A stretch of DNA of 64,000 bases from Symbiodinium natans (Eukaryota > Sar > Dinophyceae > Suessiales > Symbiodiniaceae), in contig CAJNDS010001890.1 in assembly GCA_905221605.1 (NCBI GenBank), positions 681,001 to 745,000 of the forward strand, in the 5' to 3' direction. The position numbers were made by a program, and so were the translations under genes. Each line of letters opens with the position of its first letter. Within the stretch, counting starts at the first letter, position 1. Under the pieces are notes generated by a model. It was not told where the DNA came from. It ran no database searches and was given only the letters and a program-made list of their open reading frames with translations. Shown in pieces: positions 15,301 to 25,800 of this stretch.

Positions 15301-16679
15301 ATCCAAACAGTTGTGTGAAAGAGAGTGCCAGTTTTTGCTTGTGTACTTCTGCGGCAGAACATCTTCTGAAACAGCTACTCATGCAGCAAACCCTGAAACC
15401 TACATACTTGGAGAAGCGAGCCTCTGCACCTTACAATTTACATGTGCTTAACAAGCAACGTAGATTTTCACTTTTTGGGTCTCGGAGATAACTCTGGGCA
15501 AGCCTGGAATCCCCAAAGCCCCCAGCGTTCTTAACATCCCAAGAAGAATCAGCAAGCCGCTATTCAACCCCTTACCCACCCTCCTCCTCCCGTCCCCCCT
15601 TTAGGGTGGGTTTAGGGTTTCAGGTTTAGGGTTAAGGGTGTGTCAGCAAATCATGAATGTTCTGCAGGAGTAGGTTTAGGATTTAGGGTCTGGGGCTGGG
15701 GGGGCAGAAGACCTGAGCTCGTGAGAACGACTCGTTGCCCTCCGTTCCCAAAAGCTGGCTAGGCTCTTCGCAGGATGGATCTCCATGCAAACACCAAACC
15801 CCAATCCCTAAATCCTGAACACCTAAGCCGAATCTAAACCCTAAACCCTACTCCTTAACCCTAAACTTTAAGACCTAAACCCTAAATCCTAAATCCTGAA
15901 CCCCACTCGCGTTCTATACATCGTAATCCCAGACTCCTAGTTCCCTCCAGGCTCTGAACACTTGAACCCGTAAAGTTTTAGTTATAACCCTAAACCCTAA
16001 ACCCTAAACCCTAAACCCTAAACCCTAAACCCTAAACCCTAAACCCTCAGTGGCATCAAACCCTAAACCCTAGGACTTCGACCCTGGGACTCCCTTTTCA
16101 GCTCTACTCCGTGAGTTGTGGTGTGCGCAGTTATAAAAGGGATTGAGGATCTTTGACTAAACTTTAGAGGGTTTACAGTTTTGGGGCTTAGAGGTTTCCT
16201 TGAGCGTGCCGAAGAGAAAGAAGATCTTCAGGGAACCCTTGCCCCCTGAACCCTCGTATGGTCTGTGTCTGGCCGAAGCACCCCACAAACGAGCCGCTGA
16301 CAAGCAACTCTGCATCTTAACAAGATCGTTTTATTCTTGACGATCAGGTAAACACACTTCCATTGTTCAAGGGTCAATCCAAGCAAGCCCGAAAACCCCA
16401 AATCCCTGCGCTCCAAGCCGTGAAAGCCCAAGCCCGACGTCAAGCAAAGAGTGAAATGACCTTGGTCCTTTTTGGGTTCATATACCTTAATAGGAAAATG
16501 ATAGTAGTATAGGGATAGGAAAGGGGGTATAGGGCCTATAGGGCCCCATTTTAAGGGTTCAATTGGTTCCCCAAGAAATTCCAGGGCACCCGGGCAGTCT
16601 GTGCGGCCTCCACCTCCACCGGCGTGATCATGGCCATCTGCTGCAGGAGGGCGAGATCTTGTTTGGTTTTGGTAGCCAT
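1..16679 (-). CDS. G1: multi-exon STPG-motif and coiled-coil protein (partial, runs off left edge)
   Basis: Start codon is at 16679-16677 (reads MATKTKQDLALLQQ). Downstream islands all read best on the minus strand with AG|G borders: 16608-16679, 15713-15763, 15041-15066, 13964-14036, 13379-13420, 12527-12570, 12182-12286, 11454-11520, 10473-10560, 9753-9812, 9430-9471, 8501-8598, 7813-7847, 6459-6494, 6048-6092, 5511-5561, 5011-5061, 4457-4513, 1795-1880, 721-764. The early exons hold a sperm-tail PG-rich (STPG/SHIPPO) type motif, VGPGSYDLPSTL, and a Pro/Thr repeat; from about 10 kb down the exons are short, charged and helical (for example DRKIEELQKKME, ELQALQRKHEHL). STPG proteins are usually axonemal or microtubule-associated, so a flagellar or cytoskeletal role is inferred. 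Phases agree at several junctions but not all, so exons may be missing. The 3' end is outside the window. Introns are heptamer tracts and palindromic elements. Confidence 0.5.
336..440. mobile_element. Family A palindromic element
   Basis: An inverted repeat of about 100 nt: GGGTCCATGTA...TACTTGGGCC at one end and CCAAGTAT...GGTACATGGACC at the other. No coding capacity. Other copies or remnants: 2604-2700, 3133-3168, 12924-13026, 14343-14443, 17836-17918, 19966-20062, 21352-21424, 26471-26573, 28064-28140, 34195-34376, 41969-42073, 49090-49155, 50525-50632, 50936-51037, 52001-52105, 52629-52801, 54222-54300, 56165-56266, 57196-57309, 57840-57948. It is the most abundant family, with perfect terminal inverted repeats in several copies (CTAAGGGTCCATGTACCT / reverse). 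Confidence 0.88.
721..764 (-). CDS. G1 coiled-coil exon, last seen before left edge
   Basis: Reads QQQERLTELEAGLQ between CTGAG|GAC and TTGCAG|GCC, flanked by telomeric heptamers of opposite orientation (CCCTAAA on its low-coordinate side, TTTAGGG on its high-coordinate side). The remaining 700 bases to the window edge are repeats. Confidence 0.45.
1795..1880 (-). CDS. G1 coiled-coil exon
   Basis: Open frame containing SRSAAEREAKQGEQRLRAEA and ending QK with an AAG|GA donor. The acceptor is CGGAG|GCC. Typical Glu/Arg/Ala coiled-coil composition. Confidence 0.42.
2855..2995. repeat. Short direct repeats AAGCTTCGCCACGAAGAGG
   Basis: Two near-identical copies (2859-2884, 2895-2920) 36 nt apart and a partial third (2973-2990). 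The same period gives open frames on both strands; no gene called. Confidence 0.7.
4457..4513 (-). CDS. G1 charged exon
   Basis: Nineteen codons after CGTCAG|: ERGKRADKKEDEPALLAFQ. It is whole-codon in length, like the neighbouring coiled-coil exons. The 3' border (TTCCAG|TGG) is not a standard donor, so the true end may be earlier. Confidence 0.4.
5011..6494 (-). CDS. G1 coiled-coil exon cluster (four exons)
   Basis: Four exons with matching borders (AG|G start; AG|GA or AG|GC end) and whole-codon lengths: 6459-6494 DRKIEELQKKME; 6048-6092 ELTSDCREVRRSAVE; 5511-5561 VEGELGSKRRQLHEKEQ; 5011-5061 ELQALQRKHEHLRVANE. All are in phase 0 and can be joined without frame change. They are rich in E, K, R, Q and L with heptad-like spacing, indicating a coiled coil. 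Introns between them hold long CCCTAAA/TTTAGGG tracts and palindromic elements. Confidence 0.55.
5810..5940. mobile_element. Family D palindromic element with TA microsatellite in its loop
   Basis: Ends GACCCAGGAGTAGCC and GGCCTACTCCGGGTC are inverted repeats; the loop holds (TA)15 at 5858-5887. Other copies: 7288-7388, 10369-10440 with 10680-10772 (split), 26758-26786 (end only), 30918-31023, 34729-34842. Confidence 0.85.
6280..6390. repeat. TA and CA/TA microsatellites
   Basis: ATATATATATGTATATATATA near 6281-6303 and (CA)n(TA)n at 6353-6388, in an AT-rich pocket next to a coiled-coil exon of G1. Confidence 0.9.
8501..8598 (-). CDS. G1 helical exon
   Basis: Thirty-two codons from CAG|GC to ACCAAG, with a helical, charged second half (DARKHRDLRLASQLDLVRLG). 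Flanked on both sides by heptamer tracts. It has an open frame through its whole length and belongs to the coiled-coil part of G1. Confidence 0.42.
11978..12130. repeat. Long CCCTAAA tract
   Basis: About 150 nt of nearly perfect CCCTAAA with one short unit (CCCTAA), joining a family-C element at one end to the TPRAA exon region at the other. Confidence 0.95.
12182..12286 (-). CDS. G1 exon with TPRAA-type pentapeptide repeat
   Basis: Thirty-five codons between CCCAG|GCC and AAGGAG. The centre is a 15-nt tandem repeat encoding TPRPA-TPRAA-TPRAA-TPRPA, followed by a charged EKENKE tail. Because the DNA unit is 15 nt, all frames are open; the minus frame is chosen for its AG|G border, its phase match to the neighbours and its strand. 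Such a Pro/Thr/Arg linker would be disordered and basic. Confidence 0.45.
12527..12570 (-). CDS. G1 exon encoding GNESFSR
   Basis: Reads SPNPGNESFSREEK and ends AAG|GC. The GNESFSR heptapeptide also occurs in the upstream exon at 15713-15763 (EGNESFSRAQ), with similar DNA in both, so the protein probably has an internal repeat. The start is ambiguous: AAG|GTAGCC at 12570, or AACGAG|AGC at 12547, which fits the phase of the preceding exon better. Confidence 0.4.
13603..13735 (+). pseudogene. Plus-strand coding-like relic ending in TAA
   Basis: After CTACAG|GC the plus strand reads VLAQKAMLYKILDYLEPKFS and then CNLASVAEALHRELKSPRP, stop. Minus frames have stops. It is one of very few islands that read only on the plus strand, inside a G1 intron. 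The sequence just before the first ATG (TTTTGGCCCAAAAG) loosely resembles the dinoflagellate spliced-leader 3' half, but it is also a simple palindrome. A retroposed fragment is possible. Confidence 0.3.
13964..14036 (-). CDS. G1 exon with STPG/SHIPPO-type motif
   Basis: Translates to TSDRFDKEKVCEVGPGSYDL followed by PSTL. The GPGSYDLPSTL core matches the Pro-Gly-rich repeat of sperm-tail/STPG proteins, typically preceded by an R-F pair as here. The acceptor is CCCAG|GAC. The exon starts in phase 2, matching the CTCAG end of the candidate exon at 15041-15066, and it continues in phase into the exon at 13379-13420 (DNKGAILDWSERFQ). Confidence 0.55.
16608..16679 (-). CDS. G1 exon 1 with start codon
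   Basis: Twenty-four codons from ATG, beginning MATKTKQDLALLQQMAM and ending VEVE. The exon ends GAG|GC, a GC-type donor in the AG|G context seen throughout. The ATG directly abuts a CCCTAAA tract on the coding strand, and the stop codon of the upstream gene G2 lies 0.8 kb away, as expected of tandem same-strand genes. Confidence 0.55.
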
Positions 16680-17481
16680 AGGGTTTAGGGTTTAGGGTTT
16701 AATTAGGGTTTAGGGTTTAGGGTGTAGGGTTTAGGGTTTAGGGTTTAGGGATGGTAACGCGGGGGTGGGGGGGGAGGGGAGTGACAGGAGGGGAGGTAGG
16801 GGATCTTGGGGTTTATGTGGATTGTAGGGTTTAGGGGTTCAGGTTTCGGGTTTCGGGCTTCGGGCTTGCAGAGCCAAGATTGGGTCTGTGCAATACGGCA
16901 CGTGATGATTTGTGAGCGGGAATGGGAGGATGTCGAAACGAACTGACCATGTTATGTGACACTTAAGTCTGAATGAAATTCACAGTCCATTTACGGTGTA
17001 CTTGATACTTCAGGTTTAGGGCCCGAGGGCCAGGGTTTGCGGGATTGGAACCCCCCCCAACAAAAAGAATGAAAGGCAAACACATAGGTCATGATAGGAA
17101 CTTGCGATGCAGAAGCATGTCGCACGGTACATCCTATAGCTATACTCCCCTTATAGAACCTTTATAAAAATAATGTGGTTAATAGCCTCTTGGGTTTTAT
17201 AGAAACAAAAATCAAAGATAAATTCCCAAGGGGGATATAGATACATGCGTGCTAGCTGTGTCTGGACCCTGGCTTGCGCCTTCGGCCCCCCTGCAGTTCA
17301 CCCGTAAAACTGAGCCCCTGAACCAAAGCTGCTGCACGGAAGACGCCCCTGAAACCCCAAAATCCCAAACCCCAATGACTCCTAAACCCTAAACCCCAAA
17401 CCCTAACTACCCCAAACCCCTTAACCCTAAACCCTAAACCCCATACCCCAATCCCAATCTCTCCCCCCCCCCCCCCCCTTT
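16680..17481. other. G2-G1 intergenic region
   Basis: Between the G2 stop and the G1 start codon. Holds degenerate TTTAGGG runs at 16680-16760 and 16810-16865, a GGGGTGGGG-rich stretch, and a palindromic family-H element at 17135-17250. It must hold the 3' end of G2 and the 5' region of G1. No promoter motif is recognised. Confidence 0.5.
17135..17250. mobile_element. Family H element
   Basis: Shares ATACTCCCCTT...CCTCTTGGGTTTTATAGAAA and CCAAGGG..GATA with a second copy at 38758-38860. Inverted ends are visible (TATACTCCCC / GGGGGATATA). Confidence 0.75.
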
Positions 17482-19869
17482 TTATCCGATTTCGGCCGCG
17501 GGTGCGAGGCGCGCGGCTGCCACATCGAACCTAAGTCCACACAGCCGCTCAGAGACCTGGCGGGCTTTGTAGGGCTTCTGGTTTAGGGTTAGGGTTTAGG
17601 GTTTAGGGTTTAGGGTTGGGGCCTTTATATAGGTTGAATTGTCTTAGTGGAAGGATTCTGGTTCAGAGGACTCTTATATGATAAGCTTTGAGGGTCTTGA
17701 GGACATGTCAGGTGCCCTGAAAGCAGCAGGTGGCCTAGGCTTTAGAGGGGTCAACCAGGGATCCATGTAATGAGTCATGTTCAGAGTAGCTGTTGAAGGA
17801 ATCTTGCGTTGGCTCAAAGGCTTAATGGAAGTCACCCTAAGGGTCCATGTACCTTAGTATAGGAAGTACTTTAAGGCCTAAGTCGAAGTATTCCCTATTT
17901 TGGTACATGGACCCTTATAGGGGTCGGGGAGTGGCCCTACCTCGACCCCCCCCCCCCCACCCCCGGAATGACCTTCAAGATACCTTGATTGTCTCCCAAG
18001 AAGTCCTTAAAGCCAGCCTCCCAAAACTCCATAAACTCAAAGGCCCTGCAAGCCCCTAAAATTCTGAAACCCAAAGCCTCTTATAAACCCTCAACTGCAC
18101 CCCTAAACCCCAAAACCCTGCATCCTAAACCCTAAACCCTGAACCCTTAACCCCAAATCCCCTACACCTTCCTTCGGGACCAAATGTACCCTTAAAAGGG
18201 CTTATGGTCCATGAAACCTTAATAAGGAATGATAGTAATAGTACAGGGCATAGGGTGCCCAGTATTAGGGTTCATGTGGTCCCTAAACCCTAATGAAACC
18301 CTAAACCCTAAACCCTAAACCCTAAACCCTAAACCCTAAACCCTAAACCCTAAACCCTAAACCCTAACCCAAAACCCTAAACCCTAACCCCAAAACGACC
18401 GCAGCCTCCCAAAGACGAGCACCGATCTCGGGATCATCAGCCTCTTGCTGCTGTTCATCCCTAAACCCTAAAGCCCTAAACCCTATAAACCCTAAACCCT
18501 GTAAACCCTGTAAACAGTGTAAACCCTGTAAACCCTGTAAACCCTGTAAACAGTGTAAACAGTGTAAACCCTGTAAACCCTAAACCCTATAAACCCTATG
18601 AACCCTGAACCCAAACCCTTATAGACCTTAGGGCCTTAAACCCCGTGGCCCCCAGCCCAACCCTACAACCCTAAACCCTACTGCGTGTTTTTGGCTTTCG
18701 TGCTCCAGGGTGGGGCTTCGGATTCACCGTGGCTTCGGAATGCCCTTACAAACCGGACTCCAAACAAAAACTCCGCTGCACCGAAGTTTCGGGCCCTAGA
18801 ACTTCCAGGGAGTCTCGGCCTGAGAGTGGCATTCGGCAGGCTTCATGTCCTGCAGAATCAAGCTCGGGTTTTGGTTTGAGCCTTAAACTAGGTCCTAGAA
18901 CGGGGAAGGGGTGGGGGGGAAGCCCCAAACCCTAAACCCTAAACCCTAAACCCTAAACACCCTAAACCCCGTCTCTTTTCATGGTCTGTAGGGACCCCCT
19001 TTTGGGGTCTCCCAAGATGCCCCCAGGATCTGTTGGGCAAAAAAGCTCCTGGGGCGTGCCGCTTCTCTACGAATTGCCTAAGAACCCCCCCCCCAAAAAA
19101 AAAACAAAAAAAAAAATTAAAGTATAAAAAAATGGCAAGGCTCTTCCTTATCTGGGGGCATTTTTTTTTGGGGGGGGGGCTTAAGAACCCCCCTCACCCC
19201 GCCCTTATATAAGCGTAATGTGACTAACTTTTTTTTTTTTTTTTTTTTTTGGGGGGGGGGGTTGTTAAGCAAATAGTAGTCCTGAATGATAAGACTTAAA
19301 GCAGGGGTTAGACATTGGGATGTTCTCCCCATATGCTAGCAGTCTTTAACAGGGTTTCTGGTACCCCCACTATAATCCCTATTAGAGACTGTTACCCGAC
19401 AACCCTAAACCCTAAACTTATAAACTTATAATCCCCACTAAGGACTGCTAGCCACAAGGTCGACACGAGAAGTTGAGCATGATCTCTCTGTCGAACCTGT
19501 GGCTCAAAACACGTGCTGTTGCAGACCAGCTACTGTTTGAGGTTTAGGGTTTAGGGTTTAAGGTCACAGTGATGTGGCATTTGTTTCTCCTCCCCCCCCC
19601 CCCCCCCCCCGTTTCACTTCCACTTCGTCTCTAACCAAAGCCATGGTTTTCCACATGTGTCAAAGCAGGAGTACACCCCTAAAGCCCAAACACCCTAAAC
19701 ACCCAAACCTGCACACCCTAAAGCCCCGGAACCCCAAAAGCCCTAAACCCTAAACCCTAAGCCCTATAAACCCTACAGACCCTAAACCCTAAACCTCCCA
19801 GCGCCTCGAAGTACAGGCCCCCAGACTGGTCCAGTCCGCCATCCGCCCCGGCAGCGAGGTAGACGTGGC
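17482..19869 (-). CDS. G2 exons 19-21, C-terminus and stop
   Basis: 19795-19869 encodes HVYLAAGADGGLDQSGGLYF and then EALG, ending GGAG|GTTTAGGG, where the telomeric heptamer provides the donor. 18406-18443 encodes EADDPEIGARLWE. 17482-17556 encodes VSERLCGLRFDVAAARLAPA and then AEIG with TAA at 17484-17482. The C-terminal SGGLYF and LWE-SERL segments are typical of RDH/WWOX-like SDRs. Confidence 0.85.
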
Positions 19870-22800
19870 CTGGAGAAGGCAAATCCTCTAAGGGCGCATG
19901 TACCTAGAGAGGGGGTTTACATGGGTCTAGGGTTTAGGGCTTAGGGTTTAGGGTTACCTAAGGGTTCGTGAACCTAAATTTGAAGTACTTGGGCCTCAAA
20001 GTACCTCCTTTCTAGGGACTTTGAAGCCCAAGTATATGATATTCAGGTACATGAACCCGTAGGGCAAGGTTTTCAAAGTGTTTCTAAAGGGCTTCTTAAG
20101 GATACAGGACTTATGAAGTGTTTCAAAGTGTTTCTAAAGGGTTGCTAAAAGGCTTCTAAGGGGTTTATCAAGAATTGTTCAAGGGTTTGTGAAGGGTTGC
20201 TGGGACGTTTATCAGGGGTTAAACCACCAAGGTCGGCGCACCGTGTTCGGTACCCATAAGCAGCTTCGCTATTTGGCAGTTATTTACAGTCGGCTTACTC
20301 CCTACATCCTTTAACCTTGAGGCCCAAACCCTCACCCCTAAGCCCTGAGACCTGAACCCTGTATAAACCCTAAACCCTGAACCGTGAACCCTGAACCCTG
20401 AAAACTAAACCCTAAAGCCTAAAGCCTAAACCCTAAACTCTAAACCCTAACCCTAAACTTCCCTAAACCCTGAACCCGACCCCTAAATCCTCAACCCTGC
20501 ACTTTAACCTACCTTTGGAGTAGACCCTGGAAAAAAAGTATATACTTTTTAGGTATAAGTAGCTATAATAGGAACCCAGAACCAAAAAAAGTATTAAAGT
20601 ACAGTACTCCAAAACCCAGTTAATCAACCCTAAACCCTAAACCCTAAACCCTAAACCCTGTTAATCCCAGATCGTCAACCACCTGGGCCCGAGGCTGTTG
20701 GCGCCCCGTCGCACCGAGCGAAGGAACCCGCGCATGGCCTGGGGCATGTCGACTGTTGAGTCTTAGGGTTTAGGGTTTAGGGTTTAGGGTTTAGGGTTTA
20801 GGGTTTAGGGTTTAGGGTTTTAGGGTTCGGGGTTTAGGGTTTAGGGTTCATGGTTGAGGGTTTAGGGTTTAGGGTTTACGGTACTTCTAGGTGTAGTACC
20901 CTTTTTAAGGGTAGTATACTGAATAACCCCATGTATTAAATCCAAAAAGGAGGTACTTTAGGAGCCGGGCTGTCTCAGGGTAGTTACATGGTCTAGTATG
21001 GGCCCTTGAAAGGAGAACCCTTATATACCCCTTGTAGAGCCTATACGAATTAGGGGCCCATATCAGATCCCCTTACAGGAGGCTAGGGACCATGAAACTA
21101 CCCTAAACCCTAACCCCTGACCCCAAAACCCAAAACCCTAAACCCTAAAGTCCGACTTATGGGGGCATCAGGGGTTTGAGGCTTGTAGGGCTGTGGGTTG
21201 CTGGTGTCTAGGGCTCATAGGGTTGAAACGCTCCGGGAAATCCGAGGGGGTTAAGGGGCTGAGGGGCCTTAGGGTTTAGGGTTTAGGGTTCGAGAGGACG
21301 AGAGCAAAATCGCCCCTCTCAGGTCTCATCCCGTAGCTTATAACTACCCTCAGCTGAGGGTCCATGTACCTACATAGGAATACTTGGGGGCCCAAGTATG
21401 TAATAATAAGGTACCCGTAGGGTATTATTTGCTGAAGAACCCCCCCCCCCAAAAAAAAAAAAAAAAAAAACTACTTGTCCTTACAAGGCCAACATAGGAA
21501 TTATTATCTTTTGTTTTTTTTCATGGTGCGGGGGGGGGGGGGGGAGGTTCGTAAACAAATGTAGATAACTAACCTAAGTACTGTACTTATCACCCAACTG
21601 AGTACGCTAAACCCTAAACTCTAAACCCTAAACCCTGAAACCCTACAACTCACGGTTCACGGTGTTGGACTTTCGGCTTTATAGTGCCGAAGACCTCAAG
21701 CCCCCTAAGCCCAAGGCTTCAGACCCCAAGTCCCATCAGTCATGCAGCCAAGATAAGCTGCAAATACAGATCCTTTAGGGTTTAGGGTTTAGGGTTTAGG
21801 GTTTAGGGTTTAGGGTTTAGGGTTTAGAGTTTAGGGTTTAGGGTTGAACCCTCAACCCTAGAGTGTAAACCCAGATGCATTACACCCCAGAACCTCTGAC
21901 AACACCCGAGCTCTAGAACCCCAGCGCCCTAAACCTTAAACCCTACACCCAATCTCTAAACCCTAAACCCTAAAACCCTAAACCCTAGCCTAAACCGAGC
22001 CCAGCAGCCTGGAGCACGCCCTGCACTGGTGCAGGAAAGCGGGAGTAGGTCACCTGGAGGCGGCGGACTTTTTGAAAAGGACGATTCCAGGGAACGAACA
22101 CCTGAAAGGGTTTCGGGTTAAGAGTTTAGGGCAACCTTGCTATTTAGGGTTTATGACTTACGGACTTGCATGTCACCCTAAACCCAAAGCCTAAACCCTA
22201 AACCCTAAACCCTAAACCTTTGAGGATTGCAACAGTTACACGACTTAGGGCTGACTACAATGGTCTGCAATTTTACCAGGCTTAGGGCTTATGGTGTAAC
22301 CTTAGCTGTTGGATTCAGCTCTACCTAGTCCAACCTATAAACCGTAAACCCTAAACCCCAAGTCCCAGAAGCCGGATGCTCCCCCTTTTGAGGGATTTTC
22401 GTTCCCCCCCCCCCCTCTACACCCTAAACCCCTAAACCCTAAACCCCTAAAACCCTAACCCCTAAACCCCAACCCCTTAAACCCCTAAACCCCTAAACCC
22501 CTAAACCCCTCAACCCCTAAACCCTAAACCCTAAACCCTAAACCTCATGGGGCCTCCAGGGGCTCATCCCGGCCGCTGACGACGAAGCGCGCCAGGTCTG
22601 TTGCGCAAACTCCTGCCATGCGGGTAGGGTCTAGGGTTTAGGGCTTAGGGTTTAGGGTTTAGGGCTTAGGGCTTAGGGTCTAGGGTTTAGGGTTTAGGGT
22701 TTAGGGTTTAGGGTTTAGGGCTTAGGGTTAAGGGTTTAGGGTTTAGGGTGTAGGGTTTAGGGGTGTAGGGTTTTAGGGTTTAGGGTTTAGGGTTTCGGGC

Positions 22801-25800
22801 TTGGGGTGTAGTAGGTATTGGGGCTGATATTTCAGGGCTTCGGATTTGAGAACGCTCATGTTAACTTTTGCTGGGCCCAGTCCATAGTATGGAGGGACTG
22901 CTTGTTTCTTGCTTTGCCATATCGAGCCCTAAAAACTAGATAGACCCTAAACCCTAAACCCTAAACCCTAAACCCTGAACCCTAAACCCTAGACCCTAGA
23001 CCCAAGGGAGGGTAGTATTTCGCGCTCATAGGATCTGTCGGATTCCTGCTCATGCCGCGAACATGAAGCCGAAACCCTCTAAACCCTCTAAACCGAAAGA
23101 TTCTGTCTAGTTTGAGCCCCAAGCCCTCTCTGCGTCCTGAACCCTGGAGTCAGGTTCAGGGTTCAGGGTTTAGGGTTTAGGGTTGAGGGTTTGGGGTTTA
23201 GGGTTTGGGGTTTAGGTTTTGGGGTTTAGGGTCCCAGACCTCAGATTAAACCTTAAAGCCCTAAACCCTAGCACGCCAAAGCCTGGATGCAGCGACACAG
23301 CGGAGGCGCGCAGCCGAGCCGCCTTGAGTCGGCGGTCCAGCTCCTCGCGTTAGGGTTTACAGTAAACCCCCATTGCCCTGAAGACCGCCGTTCTAGGGTT
23401 CAGGGTTTAGGGTTTAGGGTTTAGGGTTTAGGGTTTAGGGTACAGTAAGCTCCAGAAAGTCGGAGCATGGTTTAAGGACGATTAGATCAGAGCGCTGGTT
23501 CCCTTTAGTTTTGGGGCCGGGGTTCCCTTTAGCTTTGGGATATGGGCAAGGATGTTCCAACTTTGTGGAGTTTACTGCGGGCTTTTGGCTTTGGGTTTTG
23601 AGGGGCTTAGGATTTATGATAAGGTTTGAGGTTTCGGGGCTGGGGTCTAGAGCTTGGGATTAGCAGGATTTTGGACTTGATGAAAGGGCTGTAGACCAAA
23701 GGCCGTAAAACAGGTTTCGGGTCCTCTCCTGGAACGCTTTGAGTCTGTTGCATCGGTTTCAGGGGGTTTAGCTAGGAATGTTGAGTGTCTAGGCTTGACT
23801 TTCAGGGTTTTCGGCCTATGCATAGGGGCCGGAAAGCCAGCCATGATGTGCTGAACCCAGTCCAAAATCCAGCAGCCGTCTCAGAGGGCAACCCAAGAGG
23901 ACAGAACCACAGCGCCAACCGATGCGCAAGTGTTTGCCCAGAACCCCCTCGTTTTGTGAACCTCCTTCTACCCCAAGCACACGCACCCAAGACAGCTGCA
24001 CAACCAAAATGGCGCCCATACCTAAACCGCGTCGCCCTGTGACCTCAGCCTAAGCCACACCTCTCAAGAACAAGGCTCCTTCGCGAAGATCACATTCCTC
24101 GGGTTTAAGGCTTAGGTCACTGGGAGATGAAGGTTTAGAATTTAGCGGCGATGCCTGGAGGTCCCCAAATACAAGCCCTAAGCTTTTAACCCTAAACCCT
24201 AAACTTAAACCCGAAAGCCTAGACCCCTTAACCCTAAACCCTGCACCCTAACTTGAAACCCTGGGGCTGCAGAGCAACTTGTTCACATAAACTCCTCAGC
24301 TTTCAACTAACCTGGCTCTTGTTTGGGGTTTAGGGTTTAGGGTTGAGGGTTTGGGGTTTAGGGTATCCCTTGATAAAGAACCAACGCCTACATACAGACC
24401 CTAAGCCCTGCATTTAGACACTATACACACCCCAGCCGAGCTAAACCTTGTTGTAAACCCCCAACCCTGAACCCAAACCCCCAACTGAGCCCAAGCCCAA
24501 CCCTACCTACACCATATCTCACTAAACCCCCGAAACCCCCTAAACCCCTGAACCCTAAACCCCCTAAACCCGAAACCCTTGGAGCCCAAAACCGTGTGCC
24601 CGCCGCGACGCGCGAGCTTGGAGTCACTGTAGGCGGCCCATGCGTTGTAGTCGCTCCGCCGGCCCTCCAGCTCCTCTTCCCACGTTTAGGGTTTAGGTTT
24701 AGGGTTTAGGGTTTAGGGTTTAGGGTTACTAAACCTGGAAGTCACAAAAAATCCTGCGGCATCGAAACCCCAGTAGTCCAGGCCCATGAAGTAACCCTGA
24801 ACGGACCCCTGCAGAGCCAAGCCCCCTCCACCCCAAGAACCCCGACCAAAAACCCTAAAACCCTTCAGCCCCAACACCCAGGTGTTTAGGATTTAGGGTT
24901 TAGGATTTAGGGTTTAGGATTTAGGGTTTAGGGTTTAGGGTTTAGGATTTAGGGTTTAGGGTTTAGGGTTTAGGATTTAGGGTTTAGGGTTTAGGGTTTA
25001 GGGCTTACCCTAAACCCTACAAAACTCCCCAAGGCCAGGCACTAAGCGCGGCGTCCTCCAGCAGCCGCGCCGGATCCCCGAGGCGATGGCCGAGGCTGGA
25101 GACGGAGATGACGCGCGAGGCGCTGCCTTTTCGGAGAGCCGTGGTGCTCGGCTTTGTGTGAAGTTATGTTGAGTTTGGGGTTTGGGGTTTGGGGTTTAGG
25201 GCTTAGGGTATAGGGTTTAGGGTTCATGGTTTAGGGTCTAGGGTTTAGGGTCTTATTACCATGATCCCCAAAAGGATATCCATGAGATTCACTCACCAAT
25301 ATTCATAAAGAAGCCGAAATACACTGACTAGTGGACTTTTGATTTGTTGGCCAGCCTCCTTGGAATTGAACGGGGGAAAGCCTCTCTAGTTTCTAACTGT
25401 GAAATCCTCTACTCTAGGGGCCCGAATAGTGATATTGTAGTATACTTATATAAAGGAGCCATAAAGGATTTCTATTTGTAACAAACTCAAAGGGAACCGT
25501 TATGCTCTCCATTCTTCCCTAGCAGAACCTCTGCTTCCTCCGCATTTCAAGAGAAGAGCGCTGTTGGCTTTGTCCTGCTTGTGAGAAACAAACTCTATTT
25601 CCTCTAAGATACTACCAATTCACAACTCTTTAACTTCGAACATCCCCACCCTTTCTGGGTCCAGGGACACTCCAGGGCCGGGCACTCCAGGGACGTTCGC
25701 GGGCTGGGCACTCCAGTGACGCTCTGGGGTTGGGCACTGCAGGGATGCTCTAGGGTTGGGCACTCCAAGGACACTCTGGGGTTGGGCACTCCAGGGATGA

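Noticed and set aside
23647-24042. Overlapping plus and minus frames of 60-85 codons
   Set aside because: Neither strand shows clear AG|G borders or recognisable motifs; lies in the intron between SDR exons 14 and 15.
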